Below, one piece after another: positions 13,763-21,492 of a DNA stretch of 32,264 nucleotides (position 1 is the stretch's first letter; each line of letters opens with the position of its first letter). Both the position numbers and the translations under genes were made by a program. Below the pieces are notes generated by a model, which saw only the letters and a list, made by a program, of their open reading frames with translations, made no database searches and was not told the origin of the DNA. This stretch comes from a virus: positions 1-32,264 of the IMG/VR virus record IMGVR_UViG_3300044516_001691, one strand, 5' to 3'.

Positions 13763-16700
13763 GTTTTGCGTATCCAAACATCAGGCGTATTCGCGTTTAG
13801 AGAAAGCGTTGCAGCAGTTGCAAACCCACCCGTTACTGTCACATCTTCACGCCATCCTGTTGAAATAGTCGCAGAAATGTTTAAGCCTACAGGCATTTGT
13901 AAATAACTATTGTTCGCCGAAAAGTAATTGTTGGTTGTTGCTGCAACTTGTGAGTTTTGTGCAAGAAAATACAACCCAGGCGAAAGGGTGTGGTTTATTG
14001 TAATTTCATAAGTGGTAGATGATGCTGTAGCGCTAACAGTTCCAGCATCTAATTCAACTGTGCTGGGTTGCCCATTTGTGCTGTCATAAATACCGATTCG
14101 GACTGTTGCAGTTCCTGAAAATGTTGTACCAGTACGAATTGCAATGCGGTCTAATGTTGTGGACTCTGCAATAAAAAATGGTACATAAGCAGTTCTGTTT
14201 GCTTGCCAAGTTTGCGTTGAGTTGCTTGACGGTGTTTTGTGATAATAAGTTGAAACCATAGGAACGGCTACACCTAAACCCGCTGCACCTGTAGCACCAG
14301 TAGCACCAGTAGCACCCTCAGCACCAGTAGCACCAGTTGGACCCTGTGCTCCTGTTGAACCAACTATTTCAATCCAGAATGAGTCATAGTAAACAAAAGT
14401 TTTTCCAGTGTCAGACTCATACCAAATTTGACCTGTCACGGGTGACGATGGTGGGGTATCTGAAATTGTTGCCCCACCAGCACCAAGGTTGCTGTAGGTG
14501 GAGCCGTCGTTTGTAAATTCCCACTTATCGGTTGATTCGTTCCATCTTAAATCAACATTTGCTGATGTGCCGCGCTCAACCTCGATACCAGCATTGACAG
14601 TTGGTGAGCCAGTAACACCGCTGTTTAGAACAACAATGTTGTCCTCAATTGCCAAGGTTTCCGTATTCAGCGTCGTCGTAGTTCCGTTGACGGTAAGGTT
14701 CCCACCCACAACAACATCACCAGTTGTATTGACTTGCGCAAATGTAACAGATGCACTTGTATCTACAGCTTGACCAATGGCAATAGTTGCATTTGAGCCT
14801 TCGCTAGGGGTGTGAGTAATAGTTACTCCAGTGCCCTGCGTTAGGTCAGATAGATAGTTACCGACAGTATCGGTACCTAGGTTGATTTGGTCATTAACCC
14901 AAAGTGTTCCGTTGTACTTAAGGAAGTCTCCTGATGTTTTATCAACAAGTGAAACATCGTGCATCCACTCAAGGTGGTTGTTGCCGGGAATAATTCTTAT
15001 TGCAATTTGACCTGTGGAAGCATGACGAACGGTAATGAATGCAACAGCAAGGTCATGTTGTGGTCTTACATTTGTGAGTTTTCCATCAACGGTTGGGTGA
15101 GCAAAAAGGATGTCACCAGCAGCCCAAGTCTCGTCACCAACCGCAAGCGCACTGGCGGTGCTTCCTCTTGTGTCAAGACCAGTTAGGGTTCCAAAACTCA
15201 TCACTTCGCCGTTAACGCCGCTAGATATATTGCTTGTAGCAATGCCCATCGCACGAAGTTCTGAGTTTTCTGTTCCTGTTACTTGAAACGGTGCAACATC
15301 TATTCTTCCGCTAGGCTCTGCGCCAACAGCACCAACCAAGGTTCCTTTAAGTATGGTTGAGCCAGTATTATTCCTGACAAGGTATACATCTGGGATGTTG
15401 CTGTTTACCCAGTTGGTTCCGTCATACATCAATCCTTGAAATTGAAGCGGAGAAGTAATAACAACATCTGAAATTTCATCAAGGTTCACACCAGAGTTAA
15501 CAACGCTTGCGCTGATGGTTATGTCTGTAGTTCCGTTAAAAGAAGCAGAACCGCTTAAGTCTCCACCGAGGGAGATGGTTCGTGCTGTCTCAAGCGCTGA
15601 AGCGGTTGATGCATTACCGATTAACGGAGCTGTTACCGTTGCAAACTGTACAGATGAAGAAGTTTCAACTGCTTGCCCGATTGCAATTGTAGGACTTGAA
15701 CCCTCTCCTGGCGTGTGCGTTACTGTAACGCCAGTACCTTGTGTTATGTCTGAAACGAAGTTCCCAGTCGTGTCTGTTCCGAGTTCAATAGCCCCAAGTG
15801 CAGCGATGTCCCCGTATGTGGTGCCGTCGTTCGTGAACTCCCATTGGTCGTTTGTTTCATTCCAGCGAATTAGAACATTTGCTGAAGTTCCACGCTCAAT
15901 TTCAATTCCTGAATCGAGCGTTGGGGTTGCTGTAACACCAGAGTTCAGAACGACTATATTGTCTTCAACCAAAAGTGTTTCAGTGTTTAGAGTCGTGGTG
16001 GTTCCATTTACAGTCTGGTCCCCACCGACAACAACATCTCCAGACGTTTCAAGCCTTGCAAATGAAACGGACGAAGAGGTCGCTACGGCTTGTCCAATTG
16101 CGATGGTTGGGCTTGAGCCTTCACCAGGTGTATGAGTTATGGTGACACCAGTTCCAGCAGTCACATCATTGACGTAATTACCAGTTGTGTCTGTCCCTAA
16201 TGCAACAGAATTTGGCTGAATTGTTGCAGCAATCGAAACGTTCTGCGAGCCGTCAAAGGATACAGAACCCGACACATCTCCGGATAATTGAATTATTCTT
16301 GCAGTTTCAAGGCTTGAAGCCGCTCCAGAAGATACAAGTCCGTTAACCCATTCTGTTCCGTTATAGACCAGTGCCTCTCCAGATATAGGGTTGTCTATGA
16401 GTACATCGACGAGCTCATAAAGTTCCTGAACTCCAGAACTTGAATCAGTTACTTGAATCCATGCAGAAGAGTAATAAACATACACTTCGAGTTCAAGCGA
16501 ACTAAACCAGAGGTCGCCTTCTTCTGCCCCAGCTGGAGGCGTGTCGGAAACAGTTAATGAAGCTCCACCTCCACCAGCAGCGACTGAAGCGGAAACAAAT
16601 TTTGTTCCGTTAAATACGAGAGCATCGCCAACTGTTGCGCCAAGCGTGTCAATCTGTGTGCCACCAACATATAAGCCAGCAGCCTTGAATGTGTCATCAG

Positions 16701-16893
16701 TCTTGAGAACTGATTCAGCATCTCGATAGAGATTTGTGTCTCCAGCACCAGCGCCTGCACCCCATGTGATGCGTCCGCCCGCCTCTACTTTTAATCGAGC
16801 AAAAGATTCTTGGTCAAGAAATACAGTAAGACCGTCCGAGCCTGCTGACGACAGGTTTTTAATCGTTACTGGTACTGTAAATTTTTGAGCCAT
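13759..16893 (-). CDS. large tail fibre protein with collagen-like stretch (1044 aa)
   Basis: A 1044-residue fibre opening MAQKFTVPVTIKN, the same start as the 574-aa fibre upstream (MAQKFVTNIDLN). It contains repeated TGTGVTITHTPGEGS modules and two copies of a GG-x-x-TVNGTTTTLNTETL module (about 284-362 and 724-801). A virion-type domain at about 505-648 (YLVRNNTGSTILKGT to LEWMHDV) separates them. Nine collagen-like Gly-X-Y triplets (about 845-872) lead to a C-terminal beta-sandwich (STYYHKTPSSN to DVWIRKT) that is the likely receptor-binding tip. The ATG at 16893 is preferred to TTG at 16905 because it restores the MAQKF start. Confidence 0.85.
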   Translation of the reverse strand: MAQKFTVPVTIKNLSSAGSDGLTVFLDQESFARLKVEAGGRITWGAGAGAGDTNLYRDAESVLKTDDTFKAAGLYVGGTQIDTLGATVGDALVFNGTKFVSASVAAGGGGASLTVSDTPPAGAEEGDLWFSSLELEVYVYYSSAWIQVTDSSSGVQELYELVDVLIDNPISGEALVYNGTEWVNGLVSSGAASSLETARIIQLSGDVSGSVSFDGSQNVSIAATIQPNSVALGTDTTGNYVNDVTAGTGVTITHTPGEGSSPTIAIGQAVATSSSVSFARLETSGDVVVGGDQTVNGTTTTLNTETLLVEDNIVVLNSGVTATPTLDSGIEIERGTSANVLIRWNETNDQWEFTNDGTTYGDIAALGAIELGTDTTGNFVSDITQGTGVTVTHTPGEGSSPTIAIGQAVETSSSVQFATVTAPLIGNASTASALETARTISLGGDLSGSASFNGTTDITISASVVNSGVNLDEISDVVITSPLQFQGLMYDGTNWVNSNIPDVYLVRNNTGSTILKGTLVGAVGAEPSGRIDVAPFQVTGTENSELRAMGIATSNISSGVNGEVMSFGTLTGLDTRGSTASALAVGDETWAAGDILFAHPTVDGKLTNVRPQHDLAVAFITVRHASTGQIAIRIIPGNNHLEWMHDVSLVDKTSGDFLKYNGTLWVNDQINLGTDTVGNYLSDLTQGTGVTITHTPSEGSNATIAIGQAVDTSASVTFAQVNTTGDVVVGGNLTVNGTTTTLNTETLAIEDNIVVLNSGVTGSPTVNAGIEVERGTSANVDLRWNESTDKWEFTNDGSTYSNLGAGGATISDTPPSSPVTGQIWYESDTGKTFVYYDSFWIEIVGSTGAQGPTGATGAEGATGATGATGAAGLGVAVPMVSTYYHKTPSSNSTQTWQANRTAYVPFFIAESTTLDRIAIRTGTTFSGTATVRIGIYDSTNGQPSTVELDAGTVSATASSTTYEITINHTLSPGLYFLAQNSQVAATTNNYFSANNSYLQMPVGLNISATISTGWREDVTVTGGFATAATLSLNANTPDVWIRKT
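14278..14361 (-). repeat. collagen-like Gly-X-Y repeat
   Basis: Encodes nine Gly-X-Y triplets (mostly GAT, with GAQ, GPT, GAE, GAA) in the 1044-aa fibre, with 9-base periodicity in the DNA (GTAGCACCA units on the plus strand). Short collagen-like segments form triple-helical necks in phage fibres. One Pro is in the X position and none in Y. Confidence 0.8.
14491..14724 (-). repeat. fibre module copy B
   Basis: Encodes VGGNLTVNGTTTTLNTETL through the IEVERGTSANV and KWEFTNDGSTY segments of the 1044-aa fibre. It is the second copy of the module at 15808-16044. Protein identity is high, while the DNA differs mainly at third codon positions. Confidence 0.75.
15808..16044 (-). repeat. fibre module copy A
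   Basis: First copy of the GTTTTLNTETL ... IEIERGTSANV ... QWEFTNDGTTY module in the 1044-aa fibre; see 14491-14724. A more distant relative (VHGTLTTINETNLAIED) lies in the 1113-aa fibre near 8240-8320. Confidence 0.75.
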
Positions 16894-16916
16894 GACCTCA
16901 GTCAATCTCTTGTTTT

Positions 16917-16930
16917 AACCCCTCAGGGTT
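16917..16930. other. short hairpin between two fibre genes
   Basis: AACCC-CTCA-GGGTT, a perfect 5-base stem with a 4-base loop, in the 44-base gap between the 574-aa and 1044-aa fibre genes. It is not followed by a T-run on the minus (transcribed) strand, so it is a poor terminator. It could affect mRNA stability or translation of the downstream fibre. Confidence 0.3.
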
Positions 16931-16937
16931 GTTTGTT

Positions 16938-18662
16938 TTAGCCTGTTACTACAATAGTGAATTCGTTGGTGTCAACTGAACCATTGATTACAACCTGAAC
17001 GGTGTTCCCGTTCGGACGTGTTACATCTGCAATTACCGTCTCACCAGTTGAGACCTGATAGACCTGAACAATTACATCTGTTGTCCCAAAGTTGTGTGTA
17101 ACAGTAGTTGTTGACACACCAAGAGAATGTGCCGTGTTTCCCTGCTTGGCAATTCTTGCAAGAACTGGAGTGCTTGTTGTTCCTGCTGTAGTCGCGGCAA
17201 GATTGGCTCTTGCAGCTGCGGCTGATGTAGCAGCGGTACCACCATTTGCAATGGCAATGGTAGTTCCGTTCCAGGTACCAGTAGTGATGGTTCCAAGGGT
17301 TGTGATGCTGTCATCACCAACATAGGTGCTTGCAGAAACTGCTGCAAGTACTGCACTGTAAGCCTGAACGTTTGTTCCAATTGTTAGTCCAAGCGTGTCA
17401 CGCATTGCTGACGAATCAGCGTCATCAAGCAAGTCTCTTGCTGCTGAGGTAAAGTCTGCAACCGCTGCAGTTCCAGAACCAGTGAAGTATGGAAGCTTGT
17501 TGGCGGCAGATGTTAGACCAGCGAGTGCTGCGAGTTCTGCATCATAAGCCTGAACATCAACACCGATTTCAAGGTCAAGAGCAACTCTTGCATCTGCGGC
17601 TGTTGTGGAGTTGGTACCACCATGCTCTATCGGGAGAGCACCAGTTACCGCATCGCCATCAGCAAGGTCCAATGCACCCCACGTGGCAGTTCCTGAACCA
17701 GCAGAAAGAAGAACTTGACCGGCAGTTGCTGAAGACTTAACAGCAAGGTCATCATTCCCGTCAACATAGATAGTTACATCGTCATCGTTGACATTGAGGG
17801 TGTTGCCAAGTTTTGACATTCCCTCGCCAGCAGTGATTTGTCCAGTTCCTGAGAACTGAACCCAGTTCATTGCATCGGTACCAACGTTTATTGTTCCGTT
17901 GCTTGAGACAACATAACCAGCATCGCCGTTATCTGTTCCTTCTTCCACGAAGGTGAATGTTCCACCAGATACAGTTCCTGTGTCTGCTGTACCGTTTGCA
18001 TCAGTTGCTCGTGTTGGCATTCCAGAAGAAGCAACAACATAGATTCCATTTTCCGACGCAGTGCTTTGGTCTTTAACGAGAACACGGTCACCAGCAACGA
18101 GAGTTACGGTCGTGTCAATTACATCGCCAGCCTCAAGTTGGTTGGCAAGGTTGATTGGACCAGTTGTGGCGGCTCGAACAGATGCTTTAACATCAAGACC
18201 AGAGCGAGCAGCATCAACATACGCCTTAGTGGCAGCATGGTTCGCATCAGTTGGTGTGCCAAACTTTGCTTGACCTGAGCCATCACGAATTACAAGTTTG
18301 CTTGCAGTTGCTTCTGAGGTGGCGTCTCCGAGTTTTGAAAAGTCAGAAGCCGACATCAAACCAGCACTTGCAGATGTTGCAAGGTTTGGCGTGATTGTAA
18401 TCTGACCACCAGCTTCAGTGATTGTCAATGAGGTAGAGTAAGAGCCACCAGAGACCACACCAGCCTGTTCGCCGGTGCTTGCGACTACCTTGCGCCATGT
18501 GGAAGCAGTGGCGTCATATATTTTGATGACTCCATCAACGCTGTTGAAGTACATTCGACCGTCGAACAGATTAGTGTTCGGGTCGCTTATAAGAACTTCA
18601 AAAGTAGCCTTAATCAGTTGATTTTGATTAAGGTCAATATTTGTTACAAATTTTTGAGCCAT
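16938..18662 (-). CDS. tail fibre / baseplate-proximal fibre protein (574 aa)
   Basis: A 574-residue fibre. After MAQKFVTNIDLNQNQL, residues 143-270 form a domain (TKAYVDAARSGLDVKAS to AMNWVQF, including RVLVKDQSTASENGIYVV) that recurs in the 1113-aa fibre. Then come DVQAYDAELAALAGL and NVQAYSAVLAAVSAS repeats and the TTGTWNGTTIAIANGGTAATSAAAARANL motif widespread in phage tail fibres. The C-terminus (HSLGVSTTTVTHNFGTTDVIVQVY to DTNEFTIVVTG) is a small beta-sandwich related to the protein encoded just upstream (18673-18984). AAGG lies 9 bases before the ATG. As the first long fibre after the two small baseplate-type genes it may be the proximal part of the fibre; that is inference. Confidence 0.82.
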   Translation of the reverse strand: MAQKFVTNIDLNQNQLIKATFEVLISDPNTNLFDGRMYFNSVDGVIKIYDATASTWRKVVASTGEQAGVVSGGSYSTSLTITEAGGQITITPNLATSASAGLMSASDFSKLGDATSEATASKLVIRDGSGQAKFGTPTDANHAATKAYVDAARSGLDVKASVRAATTGPINLANQLEAGDVIDTTVTLVAGDRVLVKDQSTASENGIYVVASSGMPTRATDANGTADTGTVSGGTFTFVEEGTDNGDAGYVVSSNGTINVGTDAMNWVQFSGTGQITAGEGMSKLGNTLNVNDDDVTIYVDGNDDLAVKSSATAGQVLLSAGSGTATWGALDLADGDAVTGALPIEHGGTNSTTAADARVALDLEIGVDVQAYDAELAALAGLTSAANKLPYFTGSGTAAVADFTSAARDLLDDADSSAMRDTLGLTIGTNVQAYSAVLAAVSASTYVGDDSITTLGTITTGTWNGTTIAIANGGTAATSAAAARANLAATTAGTTSTPVLARIAKQGNTAHSLGVSTTTVTHNFGTTDVIVQVYQVSTGETVIADVTRPNGNTVQVVINGSVDTNEFTIVVTG

Positions 18663-18672
18663 TTTGTCCGCC

Positions 18673-18984
18673 TTACGTCAGATAGGCAAATCCAGAAAAA
18701 GCAGACGTGAAGTTCACTTCTACTTCAGAATTACTGTTATATGTTACCTCACCCACGACTACGGTATCTGCAGAATCCACAATGGTGATAGAAGGCTTGC
18801 CTCCGAGGGTGTGTGTGATAATCCATGTGGTAGACGCGACACCCTGTGCGTGAACGTGTCTTCTTGTGTTTGATGAGCCAGCACCAGCAAAACGAACTAC
18901 AACTTGATTTTGAGCGTCTTGGTTTACTATTACGTTATTCGGTGTGTCTTCTCGAATATTTATCTGATTAGGAACATTGCTCAT
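18673..18984 (-). CDS. small tail protein with beta-sandwich fibre domain (103 aa)
   Basis: A 103-residue protein. Its second half (TTWIITHTLGGKPSITIVDSADTVVVGEV to VNFTSAFSGFAYLT) matches a small beta-sandwich common at the ends of phage tail fibre proteins, with the T-H-x-L-G-x-K-P signature. A related but more divergent copy ends the 574-aa fibre. The N-terminal half is polar (NQINIREDTPNNVIVNQDAQNQVVVRFAG). The ATG at 18984 overlaps the upstream stop as ATGA, with AGAGG 7 bases before. It is likely a virion component attaching the fibre to the baseplate. Confidence 0.7.
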   Translation of the reverse strand: MSNVPNQINIREDTPNNVIVNQDAQNQVVVRFAGAGSSNTRRHVHAQGVASTTWIITHTLGGKPSITIVDSADTVVVGEVTYNSNSEVEVNFTSAFSGFAYLT

Positions 18985-19364
18985 CGAGTAACCTCTGGGA
19001 TTAGAGTGAATGCACCCTTAACCACCTTTGAAACAAAACCATCATTGTCGATTATCTCGAGGTCGTAGACCCCACTACTGTTGATTGATGCAGTAACTGA
19101 AGCTGACATTGACATCTTTATCAAGTTGGTAGTGTCATTAGTTGGGTTAATTTCTAAACCTAAGTTTTCAGTAGTTAGCGTGACTATAGCGGAGGCAGAT
19201 TCAACAGTTCTTCTTACCTGCATTCTGGCAGTGTAACCAGTTAAGTCAAATTCCTCGTAAGTTTGACCTGTTGGGTCTGTGGCAAGGTCGGGTTGCTCTA
19301 GTTCTAGGATGCGCAAAAATGACGAGCCTTGCTCGCAAGTTATGTTGTAGACACCAGCAATCAT
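18981..19364 (-). CDS. baseplate/tail-associated protein (127 aa)
   Basis: A 127-residue protein of a type common in large-phage tail operons. It has an N-terminal strand (GVYNITCEQGSSFLRILEL), then FDLTGYTARMQVRRTVES, a linker with INPTNDT, and a final GVYDLEIIDNDGFVSKVVKGAFTLIPEVTR. The D-L-T-G-Y-T-A-R-M-Q-V-R and the ending ...G-x-F-x-x-x-P-E-V-T-R are the recurring features, resembling baseplate upper-protein-like beta domains. GGAGAG lies about 8 bases before the ATG. It is the first structural gene after the holin and is translationally coupled to the next gene. Confidence 0.7.
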   Translation of the reverse strand: MIAGVYNITCEQGSSFLRILELEQPDLATDPTGQTYEEFDLTGYTARMQVRRTVESASAIVTLTTENLGLEINPTNDTTNLIKMSMSASVTASINSSGVYDLEIIDNDGFVSKVVKGAFTLIPEVTR

Positions 19365-19414
19365 GGGCGCGCTCTCCTAATCAGACACCTCAAAGATTGT
19401 AGATTAGGAAACAG

Positions 19415-19429
19415 TCTGCTACGAGCAGA
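19415..19429 (-). terminator. hairpin downstream of the holin gene
   Basis: Minus strand TCTGCT-CGT-AGCAGA, a 6-base stem, six bases after the holin stop and followed by CTGTTTCC. It could be a weak terminator or attenuator separating holin from tail-gene expression. The T-run is only three bases, so confidence is low. Confidence 0.3.
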
Positions 19430-19434
19430 TATCA

Positions 19435-19650
19435 CTAAATAGCCGAAGCTGAATCCTTGTTTGGACCGACTTTCTTGAGACCCATGGCCATTGCTATAGA
19501 GAGGGCTACTGCGGTCACTCCAACTTTGAGATTGTCCGAAGCCACGAGGCCGTCGAAATCTGCACCAGTAGCCACCCATGCTGCTAAGTAGGCTTGCAAA
19601 AATGTTCTAACAGCTCTCTCTGCTGTATCTTTCAAAAACTTGCTTTCCAT
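19435..19650 (-). CDS. r1t-type holin
   Basis: A 71-residue small membrane protein starting MESKFLKDTAERAVRTFLQAYLAAWVA, the hallmark N-terminus of the phage r1t holin family (F-L-K-D-x-A-E-R-A-x-x-T-F-x-Q). A second hydrophobic segment follows (NLKVGVTAVALSIAMAMGLK) and a charged tail. Holins form membrane lesions that release or activate the endolysin at the end of infection. GGAG lies 6 bases before the ATG at 19650. The frame stays open upstream as far as 19875 on the opposite strand of the glycosyltransferase gene, but that extension is non-coding by context. It sits at the head of the tail operon, about 9.8 kb from the endolysin on the other strand. Confidence 0.78.
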   Translation of the reverse strand: MESKFLKDTAERAVRTFLQAYLAAWVATGADFDGLVASDNLKVGVTAVALSIAMAMGLKKVGPNKDSASAI

Positions 19651-19697
19651 GTTGTCTCCCAACTTTTTTGGTACAACCAATTTACCATATTTGCTTT

Positions 19698-19717
19698 CAC
19701 GGTCTTTGCTTACCGTG
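19698..19717. promoter_or_regulatory. inverted repeat in the divergent intergenic region
   Basis: CACGGT-8 bases-ACCGTG, a perfect 6-base palindromic pair centred between the divergent holin and glycosyltransferase genes. It could be an operator controlling both arms or an RNA hairpin. It is the only clear symmetric element in this roughly 80-base gap. Confidence 0.35.
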
Positions 19718-19724
19718 CTAATGT
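19716..19724 (+). promoter_or_regulatory. candidate extended -10 promoter, possibly giving a leaderless mRNA
   Basis: TGCTAATGT fits the extended -10 pattern TGnTAnnnT. The TAATGT hexamer lies exactly at -12 to -7 relative to the GTG at 19731, as expected if transcription starts at the start codon. The glycosyltransferase lacks a ribosome binding site, which fits leaderless translation, common in actinobacteria. No convincing -35 is visible. Confidence 0.35.
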
Positions 19725-19730
19725 CTTTCC

Positions 19731-20828
19731 GTGGCTCCAAAAAAACGAAAACCGACAATTGGTTATCTAACAAGCGACTGGGCGTGGGGCACTGAACCAC
19801 TTCAACCAAACGGCTGTGCGTGGTATAGATGCAAGTTGCCTGCAGACCAATTAAATAAACGTGGCTGGTTTGCAACCGTTGGGTTCCCTGGTTTTAATCC
19901 ACAGCGTGGATTTGGAATGGTTGTTCCTGGCGATAAAGCCGTCCATGGTTGGGACATTATTGTTTTTAAGTTACTAATGCAGCGCGAAGTGCTCGAAGCA
20001 ATGCCTCTTGCCCAAAAAATGGGCCAGAAAATAGTTGTTGATGTTGATGACTGGTTTGATGGACTAGCTGTAACAAACAGGGCCTATCAAGCAACAGACC
20101 CTAAAACCAACCCAGATAACAACAGGGATATTTACGCTCAGATAATAATGCAGGCTGACGCTGTAATCACTTCAACGCCATTCCTCTTTGATTATTACGC
20201 AGCAAAAAGAGAAAATGTCTTCATGGTTAGAAATGGAATAGACATTGAAAGGTGGAAACCACGTACGCCTCGCACGAATCACCGACTCAAGCTTGGATGG
20301 GTTGGTGCAACCCCATGGCGCTCAGGTGACCTAGAAACACTTGCACCATTTTTAGGTAGATACCTAGTGAACAGAAAGATAGGTTTTCATCATTCTGGAC
20401 ATACTGCTGGCTCAGCAATCCCTGCAAACAAACAACTTGGCATACCAGACAGCATAACCAGGACCCTTCCATTGGCTCCTATTATGTCGTATCCAAAATT
20501 GTTTGAACCAATCGATATTGGAATGGTTCCGTTAAACAACGTTCCATTCAATCATGCAAAATCATTCATTAAAGGCCTTGAATACGCTGCTGCTGGAGTT
20601 CCTTTTATTTCTTCATATTCACCAGAGTACAAACTCCTTGCCGACCAGGGAATTGGTCGCATTGCATATACTCCAGATGATTGGGTTTATCATTTAGATG
20701 AATTACGTCAAACTCAAATCAGAAGAGACGAGGTTGGACACAATCTTGAAATGCTGCAAAACTTTACAATGGCAAAACGTGGCGATGACTGGGACGCAAC
20801 AATGCGTTTCATCCTAGAGAAGATTTAA
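19731..20828 (+). CDS. GT-B family glycosyltransferase (GT4-like)
   Basis: A 365-residue glycosyltransferase. The N-terminal lobe has GYLTSDWAWGTEPLQPNGCAWYRC (11-34), a feature of actinobacterial and actinophage glycosyltransferases, and VVDVDDWFDGL near 102. VRNGIDIERWKP (166-177) is the GT4 hinge, LGWVGATPW (188-196) opens the second Rossmann lobe, and KSFIKGLEYAAAGVPFISS (277-295) is the nucleotide-sugar binding region, with the E-x-x-A-x-G-x-P signature. The start is GTG at 19731: the in-frame stop at 19719 leaves no earlier start and no Shine-Dalgarno is present. First gene of the rightward arm and of the glycan cassette. The sugar and acceptor are unknown. Confidence 0.78.
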   Translation: MAPKKRKPTIGYLTSDWAWGTEPLQPNGCAWYRCKLPADQLNKRGWFATVGFPGFNPQRGFGMVVPGDKAVHGWDIIVFKLLMQREVLEAMPLAQKMGQKIVVDVDDWFDGLAVTNRAYQATDPKTNPDNNRDIYAQIIMQADAVITSTPFLFDYYAAKRENVFMVRNGIDIERWKPRTPRTNHRLKLGWVGATPWRSGDLETLAPFLGRYLVNRKIGFHHSGHTAGSAIPANKQLGIPDSITRTLPLAPIMSYPKLFEPIDIGMVPLNNVPFNHAKSFIKGLEYAAAGVPFISSYSPEYKLLADQGIGRIAYTPDDWVYHLDELRQTQIRRDEVGHNLEMLQNFTMAKRGDDWDATMRFILEKI

Positions 20829-20835
20829 GTGTTTT

Positions 20836-21492
20836 ATGCGGGATATTGCTTGGACTTTCGGTTTAATAACCGTATATGAGGATAAGGAAAGACTTCGAGA
20901 AATAGTCGAAAGTATCCGTTCACTCGCAATTCCAGATTATGAAATACTGCTTGTTGGCGGCGGTGATTCCAGCGGAATCGAAGGCGTAGATATCGTCAAG
21001 ATTGATTTTGATGAATCAATAAAACCACGATGGATTACTCGTAAAAAGAACGTTCTTGTTCAAAAGGCGAAATACGACAACATAGTTTTAATGCATGATT
21101 ACCACATCTTTGACTCAAGATGGTACGAAGAATTTAAGACGTTTGGAACAGATTGGGAAATATGTTCTTGCCCTCAATACCTAATTACCGGTGCACGAAA
21201 CCCAATGGACTGGTCTCTGTGGGATAAGCCTGGGCACGGTCGAGCATGGTCTCTTGACTATAACGACTGGACGCAGACTGAATACATGTACATATCTGGT
21301 GGATTCTTCATAATCAAAAAACATGTGATGATTGAAGAACCATTAGATGAATCCCGCGGATGGAACGAAGAAGAAGATGTCGAATGGTCAATGCGTGTTC
21401 GTAATAAATATGTAATGAAATGCAACGGTAACAGCATTGTTCGCCACAACAAGTGGCACCGCCACGCTGGACAAAACCCAAATGAAAAGTAA
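20836..21492 (+). CDS. GT-A-like glycosyltransferase (family 2-like)
   Basis: A 218-residue protein with a short GT-A-type fold. It starts IAWTFGLITVYEDKERLREIVESI, and YEILLVGGGDSS gives the nucleotide-binding strand. VLMHDYHIFDSRWYEEF (84-100) carries an H-D-x-H in place of the usual D-x-D, YISGGFFIIKK (152-162) is the acceptor loop, and WNEEEDVEWSMRVR (176-189) is the E-D catalytic-base region. It is shorter than most family 2 enzymes and lacks a clear C-terminal domain. It begins seven bases after the previous gene. It probably adds one sugar in the same glycan as its neighbours; donor and acceptor unknown. Confidence 0.68.
   Translation: MRDIAWTFGLITVYEDKERLREIVESIRSLAIPDYEILLVGGGDSSGIEGVDIVKIDFDESIKPRWITRKKNVLVQKAKYDNIVLMHDYHIFDSRWYEEFKTFGTDWEICSCPQYLITGARNPMDWSLWDKPGHGRAWSLDYNDWTQTEYMYISGGFFIIKKHVMIEEPLDESRGWNEEEDVEWSMRVRNKYVMKCNGNSIVRHNKWHRHAGQNPNEK

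Noticed and set aside
15515-16135. Long plus-strand open frame within the 1044-aa fibre
   Set aside because: Antisense of repetitive fibre modules; composition follows the opposite strand's codons.
19361-19579. Minus-strand 72-aa frame overlapping the holin
   Set aside because: Arg/Ser-rich shadow of the holin frame without a start signal.
19435-19875. Extended 146-aa version of the holin
   Set aside because: The added N-terminal part is antisense to the glycosyltransferase start; the ATG at 19650 has a proper GGAG and begins the holin family motif.
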